DNA from: Ammoniphilus sp. YIM 78166
GTDB lineage: Bacteria; Bacillota; Bacilli; Aneurinibacillales; RAOX-1
Direction of reading: 5' to 3'
DNA length: 64,000 bases
Assembly: GCF_004522215.1 (NCBI RefSeq)
Contig: NZ_SDLR01000004.1
Location: forward strand, 558,001 to 622,000
Below, piece after piece: positions 19,458 to 26,117 of this stretch (its first letter is position 1; the number at the start of each line of letters is the position of its first letter). The translations under genes were made by a program, and so were the position numbers. The notes under the pieces are model-generated. The model worked only from the letters and a program-made list of their open reading frames with translations, ran no database searches and had not been told where the DNA came from.

Positions 19458-19713
19458 GAATTAATAGTCCAATGTTTTCTAATTGCTCTATAAAGCTTAG
19501 AACATCCGATTTTACAGTAAGAGGGTCGGCATCATAGTGGCTGGTAATGAGATGCTCAATTTCATCTAAGCTTTTTCTTTCTTTAATTCTGGTGAGAATA
19601 AAAGCGCCGACCTCATTCACTTTTGTGATGGTATAGTGTTCGGTGTCCATGATAATCCAATCATCGTCCATCTCAATGATCTCAAGATTCGAACATATAT
19701 AGGCAATTTTCAC
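19444..19713 (-). CDS. PqqD-like peptide chaperone (RiPP recognition element)
   Basis: 89 residues from a GTG that overlaps the kinase stop (CGTGA), behind GGGAG. The fold signature is of PqqD/B1: an N-terminal beta-hairpin (EIIEMDDDWIIMDTEHYTITKVNEVGAFIL) and a C-terminal helical part (SDVLSFIEQLENIGLLI). PqqD-type domains bind RiPP leader peptides and hand them to processing enzymes; in lasso systems the equivalent B1 binds a YxxP-type leader. The KYxKP motif of the neighbouring peptide fits this. A longer upstream frame exists but would overlap the kinase gene deeply, so it is rejected. Confidence 0.78.
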   Translation of the reverse strand: MKIAYICSNLEIIEMDDDWIIMDTEHYTITKVNEVGAFILTRIKERKSLDEIEHLITSHYDADPLTVKSDVLSFIEQLENIGLLIHESN

Positions 19714-20492
19714 GATATCAGCTCCCAGAATGAATTGTTTTTTTGAAAATCCATGCGGTACACAGGCACCTTTTCTACAAGCAATTTGCACAGGTGAAAG
19801 AGCTTCATCGTTTCCGATGAATCATGGGACCAATAGAAGATCTTATCCATGATGTTGAGCAGAGCATCAGATCGGGATAAGAGAGTGGTTTTCACATCCA
19901 AGGACTGATGAAGCAAATAAACACCTGATAAAGGACAAGAAGGGGAGAAATGTGGAGTCTTCAGCTCACTGCGAAAGGGTGAATCGAACACTGTAATCCC
20001 ACTTTCCGTTATCTTCACAAGAGTAGCTTCATCCGAAAGCAAAGGTCTTGGAGCAGATAGTCTTGCTACTGTTGACTTGCCTGCTCCGGACGGGCCAGCA
20101 AAAAGAAATGCTTTACCTTGATGATCGACACAGGAAGAATGAACGAGAAGACCCCAGCGATGGTAAACAATAAAAGCGCTGTATACATTATTTAGGGCAT
20201 GCTTTAATGCCAAGTCATCATAGGCGTGAATCTCCGCTTGCCGATAATCTAAATTAACTTTAAGCAGATAGTCTGCCCGGCGATAGATAATGTGTTTTGC
20301 AGTGTTAGATATCTTAACCTGATAATCGACGAAAGGTGATCCGTACCCCTCATGAATCTGGAGGGTAAGGTCGACGCTAGGGGAGGGTGATTCGTTGATT
20401 TGAAATTGTTCTTTAAGCCATGAGGTGAATCGTCCAGAAAAAGATTGAATGGAGACAAGATGTTCCCCAATGATTGTGTACGATGTTTTCAT
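19710..20492 (-). CDS. HPr-kinase-like protein of the RiPP-like operon
   Basis: 260 residues with a Walker A GPSGAGKST at about 133-141 and a following RPLLSDEATLV segment that parallels the LISDD region of HprK. The N-terminal 120 residues are beta-rich. It is related to HprK-like kinases found in paeninodin-type lasso clusters, where the enzyme phosphorylates the C-terminal Ser of the peptide. It is shorter than authentic HprK (about 310 residues) and is embedded in a peptide operon, so an HPr role is unlikely. Start taken at ATG 9 bases after AGGAG; a GTG 9 bases earlier is less likely. Substrate is unproven. Confidence 0.8.
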   Translation of the reverse strand: MKTSYTIIGEHLVSIQSFSGRFTSWLKEQFQINESPSPSVDLTLQIHEGYGSPFVDYQVKISNTAKHIIYRRADYLLKVNLDYRQAEIHAYDDLALKHALNNVYSAFIVYHRWGLLVHSSCVDHQGKAFLFAGPSGAGKSTVARLSAPRPLLSDEATLVKITESGITVFDSPFRSELKTPHFSPSCPLSGVYLLHQSLDVKTTLLSRSDALLNIMDKIFYWSHDSSETMKLFHLCKLLVEKVPVYRMDFQKNNSFWELIS

Positions 20493-20503
20493 CTTATGCA
20501 CTC

Positions 20504-21607
20504 CTATCTCATCAGTTTTAATAAACTAGAGCATCTTTTAAAATGAAGTCTGATATATTCCCAAAAAAGAGGGTTGTTTTGGCTAAGGGTCCCGAGCTCC
20601 ATGCCTATCTCCGTTCGGGAGGGAAAGAGCCAGCGGGAAAGAGCATTCAGAGTATGCTTATAGTTGTCAAAATCCAGTAGTTCAAACTGAAGGATGTTTC
20701 TATATTGATTTAAGGTACTAACATTACTGTTTCTTATGGCAGCATAGTCCCATCTGAGTGAGGATGGTTTTTTAAAGGGAAGACGCTTGGCCTCTTCTAA
20801 TTCAGGGAACCAGTGGTAGATAATCGACAAAGTTCTAATGATGCGCTTAGAGGTTTGATGCCTCTTGGCATCCGAAAGAAGAAGGCCGAGATCTATATCA
20901 TGCTCTTTAGCTTCAAGGATCTGAATAATATCCAAAAAGTATTTTAAAGAGTTAAGATGATGCTTCCACCCATGTAAACAAATCATATAAAAAGTATGGT
21001 ATGTAGATAATCTTTTAACGTAACTTAGATTCTCGTAGGGAGTAGCCGTTTCCCAAAACTCCTCAATCAAAAGGTTAGATGTGTTCTCCTTAAGCAAATC
21101 CCAATGCAGTTCAACCGTTAGAGGATAGGGACTGTGGGGTAATGGTTTTGAGAAGCTATGATGAAAATGTGAGGGTATGGGTTCTTCTTCAAATGTGAAA
21201 CCGAGTGATTTTACAATTTGGGACGCTTGCTTGAACTGTTTTTCTTTAACCAAAAGATCAATATCTGAGGTGTATCTAGCCCCTATATGGCCGAAATACT
21301 GTTCCGCAAAATCAACTCCCTTTAAAGGGATTACAGGGATGGAAGCTTTTTCGAATTGTTCAAATAGCTTGTTCATCTGATTCTTTATGAAAATATTTTG
21401 ATATAAGGCTATATCAGAACGATCCTTTAAATATTTTTGCAAAAATTGAGGAACTTGTTCAAGTTGCCTGTTGTTCTTTAGTAAATAATAGATCTGAGGA
21501 GCTAATGAAAAGTATTCAATGTCCTGCATAACAGTCTCATAATAAGAGGAATCCTCAGAAAGCGGAAATTCTGTATGATACATGCAGCGGAGAAAATGGA
21601 TAATCAA
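20504..21607 (-). CDS. Nucleotidyltransferase-family protein of the RiPP-like operon
   Basis: 367 residues of the NTP_transf_5 type (Pol-beta-like nucleotidyltransferase). The catalytic region reads IPLKGVDFAEQYFGHIGARYTSDIDLLV, with the G-x-R-x3-D-x-D motif and a C-terminal helical part. A paralogue lies in the lasso operon at 57276. In paeninodin-type clusters this family accompanies the kinase and is thought to extend phosphorylation or add nucleotidyl groups; here the target would be the 47-residue peptide. First gene of the minus-strand operon; TTG start 8 bases after AAAGGAGC. The promoter and SinR-like operator lie just upstream. Confidence 0.85.
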   Translation of the reverse strand: MIIHFLRCMYHTEFPLSEDSSYYETVMQDIEYFSLAPQIYYLLKNNRQLEQVPQFLQKYLKDRSDIALYQNIFIKNQMNKLFEQFEKASIPVIPLKGVDFAEQYFGHIGARYTSDIDLLVKEKQFKQASQIVKSLGFTFEEEPIPSHFHHSFSKPLPHSPYPLTVELHWDLLKENTSNLLIEEFWETATPYENLSYVKRLSTYHTFYMICLHGWKHHLNSLKYFLDIIQILEAKEHDIDLGLLLSDAKRHQTSKRIIRTLSIIYHWFPELEEAKRLPFKKPSSLRWDYAAIRNSNVSTLNQYRNILQFELLDFDNYKHTLNALSRWLFPSRTEIGMELGTLSQNNPLFWEYIRLHFKRCSSLLKLMR

Positions 21608-21634
21608 GATTGGAAGCTCCTTTCATCAGTTTGT

Positions 21635-21667
21635 GTTCATTATAAAGAACGAAAGTGAGAATGTAAA
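21635..21667 (-). promoter_or_regulatory. Promoter with SinR-like operator for the RiPP-like operon
   Basis: Minus strand: -35 TTTACA (21667-21662), 17-base spacer, -10 TATAAT (21644-21639). The -10 is embedded in the inverted repeat GTTCTTTATAATGAAC (21650-21635). A repressor bound here would block RNA polymerase. It is about 30 bases before the TTG start of the nucleotidyltransferase gene. Confidence 0.75.
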
Positions 21668-21707
21668 GACAAAATTGCAGATGAGTAATTCTTCGTTTGA
21701 CAAAATA

Positions 21708-21736
21708 TTGACATGTTCTTTATACAGAACTAAAAT
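21708..21736 (+). promoter_or_regulatory. Promoter with SinR-like operator for the regulator gene
   Basis: -35 TTGACA, 17-base spacer and -10 TAAAAT. The spacer holds the whole operator GTTCTTTATACAGAAC (21715-21730). Nearly identical to the promoter at 22246. It points to the SinR-like gene about 110 bases downstream, so autoregulation is likely. Confidence 0.78.
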
Positions 21737-21847
21737 GGAAAGTAACGTTTTCATTTACCTGGATCTCGTGCATGTTAAAGGGTTAGGTTAACTGCACTTT
21801 TAATATTGTTATTTAATATAATAAAAAGAATAGTGTAGGTGAACTGG

Positions 21848-22177
21848 ATGATCGGACAACGAATTAAAAAGCTTCGACAAAAGAAAGGATATTCCATTAC
21901 AGAACTGGCTGACCTAGCACATGTCTCTAAGTCCTATCTCAGCTATATCGAACGTGATTTACAAAAAAATCCATCCCTGCAATTTCTATCAAAACTAACT
22001 ATCCCGCTGGAAACATCTATAGAATATTTATTAGGGAATGGGAAAAAGGACGAGAAGATCGATGAGGAATGGAGAACGCTGATTGAAAATGGTATAGAGG
22101 AAGGAATGAGTAAAGAGGACTTTCTCCAGTTTAGGGAATTTGTCCGATTTCAAAAGTGGAAGGGAAATAGGAGTTAA
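21848..22177 (+). CDS. SinR-like transcriptional regulator (second SinR paralogue)
   Basis: 109 residues. N-terminal HTH MIGQRIKKLRQKKG and SKSYLSYIERDLQKNPS closely match B. subtilis SinR, and the C-terminal part (EEWRTLIENGIEEGMSKEDF then FREFVRFQKW) matches the SinR/SinI interaction domain. It should bind GTTCTYT-type operators, of which several lie within 600 bases. Divergent from the RiPP-like operon and just upstream of EPS genes, it is probably the local repressor. ATG chosen 9 bases after TAGGTGA; a GTG three codons earlier is possible. A more canonical SinR is encoded at 60465-60797; no SinI was found. Confidence 0.88.
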   Translation: MIGQRIKKLRQKKGYSITELADLAHVSKSYLSYIERDLQKNPSLQFLSKLTIPLETSIEYLLGNGKKDEKIDEEWRTLIENGIEEGMSKEDFLQFREFVRFQKWKGNRS

Positions 22178-22245
22178 GGACGTTATTTAGAACAAGGAAA
22201 TAGGCTTTTTGAACTACCTTTAACTTAATTTTAACAAAAACTACA

Positions 22246-22274
22246 TTGACATGTTCAATATAAAGAACTAAAAT
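22246..22274 (+). promoter_or_regulatory. Promoter with SinR-like operator for the EPS operon
   Basis: -35 TTGACA, 17-base spacer, -10 TAAAAT. The spacer contains GTTCAATATAAAGAAC (22253-22268). Aligned with the 21708 promoter it differs at only three positions, so the two look like a duplicated promoter-operator unit. Confidence 0.78.
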
Positions 22275-22335
22275 GTTAGTAGAACAGTACAAATGTATAG
22301 CTAAAAATAGTAAAGGGATCTTGTTTTAGTTCTTT

Positions 22336-22351
22336 GTTCTATATAATGAAC
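22336..22351 (+). promoter_or_regulatory. Second SinR-like operator in the EPS leader
   Basis: GTTCTATATAATGAAC, a 16-bp inverted repeat containing a TATAAT that could be an alternative -10 (TTGTTT lies 15 bases upstream). It lies 40 bases before the first EPS gene. It also overlaps a spurious upstream TTG start. Confidence 0.65.
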
Positions 22352-22390
22352 TTGTGTAATAAGAATAATGGAGAGATATTTGGAGGGCGT

Positions 22391-23158
22391 ATGGAAAAGG
22401 AAATAAGAATAGCTGATTTTTTTACAGTCATTAAAAGGCGTCTTTGGGTCATTGTCTTGGCTTCCGTACTGGCTGCTGCTTCAAGTGGAGCATATAGTAG
22501 CTATTCGGCCGCTTCATGGACTCCATTATATCAATCCTCTGCAAGAATACTAGTCAATTTCCATCCTGATATCTTTAAAACATTAAGCGTAATTGTCAAG
22601 GATCCAGCAGTGCTGGATAAGGTTTCCGAACAGCTGCAACTGGGCAAATCAGCAAGTGCCTTAAGTCAACAGATCTTCTTTCGAGTAGAAAATGAGTCTC
22701 AAATTGTGAGAATTACAGCTGAAGACCCTAACCCAGAAATCGCAGCGCAAATTGCTAATACAACGGCAGCCGTCTTTACACGGGAAATAGGCTCTATCCT
22801 AGGCATCTATGATACAAAGCTCATATCGGAGGCCAAAGCGGATCAGAATCCACTTCCCACCAATTCCGAACCGAGCAGTAAAATTCTATTAGGAATCGCT
22901 GTTGGACTCGTTTTGGGTATAGGCATTGTATTACTACTTGATAGCTTAGATCAAACGCTAAGAACAGAACATGAGGTAGAAAAGATTATGGATCTTCCTG
23001 TACTGGGTGCAGTTTCAAAGATGAATAGAAAGAACATAGCACAAAAGATGCTTAAAAGAAGTTCCAAAAATACATTAGCGAAAGGGGGAGGAGGCGTTGC
23101 TTTTAAAAATCAAAAAGCACCTGATAAGCTACAGCAGTCCGCACTCCCAGATCGCTGA
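22391..23158 (+). CDS. EPS chain-length/BY-kinase modulator (Wzz-type, EpsA-like)
   Basis: 255 residues. Two transmembrane helices flank an external domain: near residue 20-40 (LWVIVLASVLAAASSGAYSS) and near 170-195 (ILLGIAVGLVLGIGIVLLLDSLD), with the Wzz-type N-terminus EIRIADFFTVIKRRLW. It would anchor and activate the cytoplasmic tyrosine kinase encoded next, and control polysaccharide chain length. Start moved to the ATG at 22391, which has GGAGGG 4 bases upstream; a longer frame begins inside the operator and is rejected. First gene of the EPS operon; its 3' end overlaps the kinase gene by 62 bases. Confidence 0.88.
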   Translation: MEKEIRIADFFTVIKRRLWVIVLASVLAAASSGAYSSYSAASWTPLYQSSARILVNFHPDIFKTLSVIVKDPAVLDKVSEQLQLGKSASALSQQIFFRVENESQIVRITAEDPNPEIAAQIANTTAAVFTREIGSILGIYDTKLISEAKADQNPLPTNSEPSSKILLGIAVGLVLGIGIVLLLDSLDQTLRTEHEVEKIMDLPVLGAVSKMNRKNIAQKMLKRSSKNTLAKGGGGVAFKNQKAPDKLQQSALPDR

Positions 23159-23732
23159 GCAGTATCGTATGATTCGCACTAATCTAGAATTTGTCTCAAT
23201 GGATGAAAAGGAAAAAATCATTGTCATTACCTCACCCAACTCAGGCGATGGGAAAACTACCACCGTCTCAAACTTAGCCATCTCGATGGCACAAAAGGGA
23301 GAACGTGTCCTCCTTGTTGATGCAGACCTAAGAAATCCAGCTTTGCATAAAATGTTTGATCTCCATAATGAGGTTGGATTAACGACATTACTTACTCAGT
23401 TTATAGAAATAGAAGATGCTGCCCAACCTACAGATATAGATCAGCTAAAGGTTTTGACAAGTGGTCCGTATCAACCCAACCCGACGGAGCTTCTTGGTTC
23501 GAACGAGATGAAAAGGTGGATGAACTCTGCCCGCAAGCAATTTGACCGGATTTTATTTGATACCTCATCGGTTCTTGATGTAACCGATGCACGAGTTGTC
23601 GCCAACCAAAGCGATGGTGCGATCCTGGTTATTCGTAGCGGGAAGACCGATATTTTTAGGGCTCTAGAAGCGAAGAGATTATTAGATTTAGCAAGAGTAA
23701 AGGTAAAAGGCGTCATTCTGAATCAGAAGTAA
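23097..23732 (+). CDS. BY-type tyrosine kinase of EPS assembly (EpsB-like)
   Basis: 211-residue cytoplasmic ATPase of the CpsD/CapB family. Walker A SPNSGDGKTTT, Walker A' LLVDADLRNP and Walker B ILFDTSSVLDVTD are visible, preceded by the usual EQYRMIRTNLEF. It starts with TTG behind GGGGGAGGAGG inside the Wzz-type gene, so the two are coupled. The protein ends at KVKGVILNQK and lacks the Tyr cluster normally found at the C-terminus of these kinases, so autophosphorylation control may differ. Next comes a long structured leader before the EpsC-like gene. Confidence 0.9.
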   Translation: MLLKIKKHLISYSSPHSQIAEQYRMIRTNLEFVSMDEKEKIIVITSPNSGDGKTTTVSNLAISMAQKGERVLLVDADLRNPALHKMFDLHNEVGLTTLLTQFIEIEDAAQPTDIDQLKVLTSGPYQPNPTELLGSNEMKRWMNSARKQFDRILFDTSSVLDVTDARVVANQSDGAILVIRSGKTDIFRALEAKRLLDLARVKVKGVILNQK

Positions 23733-23759
23733 TTGCTAAGAGGCTTGGTTTATCTCTTC

Positions 23760-23775
23760 GTTCATTATTAAGAAC
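23760..23775 (+). promoter_or_regulatory. SinR-like operator between kinase and EpsC-like genes
   Basis: GTTCATTATTAAGAAC, 16-bp inverted repeat matching the other sites, 28 bases after the kinase stop and just upstream of the structured RNA region. No convincing -35/-10 was seen around it; it may act as a roadblock or serve an internal promoter. Confidence 0.55.
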
Positions 23776-23799
23776 AAAATACAGACTAATCATGAGAAT

Positions 23800-23920
23800 T
23801 TGTGATTTGGCAATGTCTCCTTGCCATTATCGATGGAGGCACTCGGCCATGCTGTGGGTTGTGAACCAACCTTAGCGCCAGTCGTCAGGGGTGTGGTGTG
23901 AGGAAGGGTTAGATGCCCTA
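23800..23920 (+). ncRNA. EAR-like structured leader (eps-associated RNA candidate)
   Basis: Non-coding GC-richer stretch between the BY-kinase and EpsC-like genes, the exact position of the EAR antitermination element in B. subtilis eps. Helices visible: TGGCAA / TTGCCA (23808-23826), GGTTG-TGAAC-CAACC (23857-23871) enclosed by GGCACT / AGCGCC, and AGGG / CCCT pairing toward 23919. EAR promotes read-through of terminators inside long EPS operons, and a strong internal hairpin does occur at 37081. Assignment rests on position and foldability, not on a covariance-model match. Confidence 0.55.
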
Positions 23921-23929
23921 ATTATTCAT

Positions 23930-23986
23930 TAAAGTTCTTTACTATACGGCTTATGGGATATGGATGCCGTATAGTAAAGAACTTTA
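23930..23986 (+). repeat. 21-bp perfect inverted repeat (stem-loop) after the EAR-like region
   Basis: Arms at 23930-23950 and 23966-23986 pair perfectly across a 15-base loop. Each arm carries GTTCTTTACTATAC, that is a SinR-like half-site. No T-run follows. It could be a transcript stem-loop that stabilises or terminates, or an extended operator. Confidence 0.8.
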
Positions 23987-24022
23987 GTCTTTCTATTTAT
24001 TGAAAAAGGAGCTGTATGAAAT

Positions 24023-24178
24023 ATGAAAGAGCTGGATCATTATCCAAAGTCCATAATCAAGGCTGTTCGTTACATTAAACAAGATGCACCGAAAGAGCAG
24101 CTTGAAGAAATAAAAAAAGTTATCGAGAATGCCATTAAGCGAAGAGCCTTAGCACTTGAGAATATATCACATAACTGA
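24023..24178 (+). CDS. Small helical protein of unknown function in the EPS operon
   Basis: 51 residues, charged and helical (SIIKAVRYIKQDAP, EQLEEIKKVIENAIKRRALAL), no membrane segment or signal. A Shine-Dalgarno AAAGGAGC lies 7-12 bases upstream. It lies between the structured leader and the EpsC-like gene and is co-directional. I do not recognise the family. Size, helicity and operon position resemble another unknown small protein at 43340-43492, though sequence similarity is weak. It might be a small regulator or kinase partner, but nothing proves this. Confidence 0.55.
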   Translation: MKELDHYPKSIIKAVRYIKQDAPKEQLEEIKKVIENAIKRRALALENISHN

Positions 24179-24203
24179 AAAATGAATAGAAGGGGTGAGT
24201 TCC

Positions 24204-26030
24204 TTGTCTTACCGACAAAGGTTATCGTTTTTGGTTATCTTTGATTCGCTCATTATCCTCACAACGATTTTCATAAGTCGCTTGTTATTAAATACAAGCC
24301 TGCATGTATTGACATTTCCAGTGTTGATCAGTGTGTTGACCTTATTGATAAGTCATCATGTATTATCCTTTAAATTTAAGATTTATAAGAAAGCTTGGGA
24401 ATACGCAAGCGTCGGTGAATTACTAACCATCCTGAAAACGGCCAGCTACACTATCCTAATAGCAGCCGTGGTACAGCTGATCATTGTGCAAGATATCTAT
24501 GTTAGACTGCTTGCTATTACCTGGATGATTCATATCCTCCTATTCGGGGGATCACGTTTTGTTTGGAGGCTTTTTAGAGATAGCTACATTCAGAAAAGTG
24601 ATCATAAAAAAAGGACCCTGATTGTTGGAGCCGGTTCGGCAGGGACGATGGTAGCCCGTCAGCTATTGAATAACCAAGAAACGGAACTTTTACCCGTGGC
24701 CTTCATCGATGATAATGTAAAAAAACAGCAGTTAGATATTATGGGTATCCCGGTTCTCGGCGGTGTAGAACAAATCGTACGGACGGTAGAGGAGCTACAT
24801 ATCGAAAACATCATCATTGCTATTCCTTCCTTAAGCAAGCGGGAGCTTAACTCTATTTTCCTCGAATGCTCTAAAACTCAAGCAAAAACGCAGATTATTC
24901 CCATGCTGGAGGATATCGTGACAGGAAAGGTGGCTGTAAGCCAATTCCGAGACGTGCAAGTAGAGGATTTGCTAGGTCGGGAACCCGTGGAGTTGGATAT
25001 TCAAGCCATTTCGGACTATGTTAGCCAAAAGGTAGTATTGGTCACAGGTGCTGGAGGATCGATCGGTTCAGAAATCTGTCGTCAAATTTCCAAGTTTAAT
25101 CCTGAGAAGCTAATTCTGCTAGGACATGGTGAAAACAGCATCTACTCTATTGAAACCGAGCTTAAAGACAGCTTCAAAGACTCTCCTATTGAATTCATCA
25201 CAGAAATCGCTGACTTGCAGGATAAGCATAAGATGATGGCTGTCATGAAATCCCACCGCCCCCAAGTTGTTTATCACGCTGCAGCACATAAGCATGTCCC
25301 GCTTATGGAACGCAACCCTGAAGAAGCAGTTAAAAATAATCTGATAGGCACAATGAATGTGGCAAAAGCTGCAAGTGCCTATGGGGTAGAAACCTTTGTT
25401 ATGATTTCTACAGATAAAGCCGTTAACCCCACAAGTGTGATGGGAGCAACAAAGAGACTGGCGGAAATGGTTATTCAGCATATGGATCAAACCAGTTTTA
25501 CCACATTTGTGGCGGTACGATTTGGCAACGTATTAGGCAGTCGCGGCAGCGTCATTCCTCGATTCAAAGAGCAGATACAGAAAGGCGGCCCGGTCACGGT
25601 AACGCATCCCGATATGGTCCGCTATTTTATGACGATTCCAGAAGCTTCTAGACTGGTGATTCAAGCAGGAGCACTTGCCCAAGGGGGAGAAATCTTTGTC
25701 CTTGATATGGGAGATCCAGTAAGAATCGTGGATTTAGCCAAAAACCTCATTATATTATCTGGAAACTCTACTGAGGATATTGGAATCGAATTTACAGGCA
25801 TGAGACCAGGTGAAAAGCTGTTCGAAGAACTTCTAAAAGATGATGAAGTTCATGAACAGCAGATCTATCCTAAGATTTATGTTGGGAAACGTTCTAATCT
25901 TTACATCCAGGAAATAGAGGAGATCGTTCGAAACTATAGCAGCTATGATAAAAACACCTTGAGGGATCAGCTACTAAAGTTAGCTAATAATCAATCCAAA
26001 GCCTCGGAGCTTATTTCTATACCTAGTTAA
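24204..26030 (+). CDS. Membrane-bound UDP-sugar 4,6-dehydratase (EpsC/CapD/PglF type)
   Basis: About 608 residues. Four N-terminal transmembrane helices (to about residue 120) precede a CoA-binding-like Rossmann domain (LIVGAGSAGTMVARQLL) and then a C-terminal SDR dehydratase with NAD motif VTGAGGSIGSEICRQI, catalytic Asp-Lys in MISTDKAVNPTSVMGATKR and MRPGEKLFEEL. Converts UDP-GlcNAc to the 4-keto-6-deoxy intermediate. With the aminotransferase at 45809 it should feed a 4-amino-6-deoxy sugar, the usual first sugar for the PglC/EpsL-like transferase at 43511. I prefer the TTG at 24204 behind AAGGGGTGA; a GTG at 24195 is the alternative. Confidence 0.92.
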   Translation: MSYRQRLSFLVIFDSLIILTTIFISRLLLNTSLHVLTFPVLISVLTLLISHHVLSFKFKIYKKAWEYASVGELLTILKTASYTILIAAVVQLIIVQDIYVRLLAITWMIHILLFGGSRFVWRLFRDSYIQKSDHKKRTLIVGAGSAGTMVARQLLNNQETELLPVAFIDDNVKKQQLDIMGIPVLGGVEQIVRTVEELHIENIIIAIPSLSKRELNSIFLECSKTQAKTQIIPMLEDIVTGKVAVSQFRDVQVEDLLGREPVELDIQAISDYVSQKVVLVTGAGGSIGSEICRQISKFNPEKLILLGHGENSIYSIETELKDSFKDSPIEFITEIADLQDKHKMMAVMKSHRPQVVYHAAAHKHVPLMERNPEEAVKNNLIGTMNVAKAASAYGVETFVMISTDKAVNPTSVMGATKRLAEMVIQHMDQTSFTTFVAVRFGNVLGSRGSVIPRFKEQIQKGGPVTVTHPDMVRYFMTIPEASRLVIQAGALAQGGEIFVLDMGDPVRIVDLAKNLIILSGNSTEDIGIEFTGMRPGEKLFEELLKDDEVHEQQIYPKIYVGKRSNLYIQEIEEIVRNYSSYDKNTLRDQLLKLANNQSKASELISIPS

Positions 26031-26117
26031 GCGATCAGTTTAAGCCATCTTCCCTGCATAAGGGCTGGGCAAGGCGATAACTGTCAGTAAATGAATAATA
26101 CTAGTGGAGGCAAGTAA

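Noticed and set aside
19710..20492. True HPr kinase/phosphorylase (hprK)
   Set aside because: Too short, lacks the N-terminal HprK domain, and lies in a peptide operon with PqqD and a nucleotidyltransferase.
22334..22390. Longer start of the Wzz-type gene
   Set aside because: The upstream TTG lies inside a SinR-like operator and lacks a ribosome binding site; ATG 22391 has GGAGGG in front.
24016..24069. Alternative small ORF from ATG 24016
   Set aside because: It is only about 17 codons; the ATG at 24023 gives a 51-residue charged helical protein at similar distance from AAAGGAGC.
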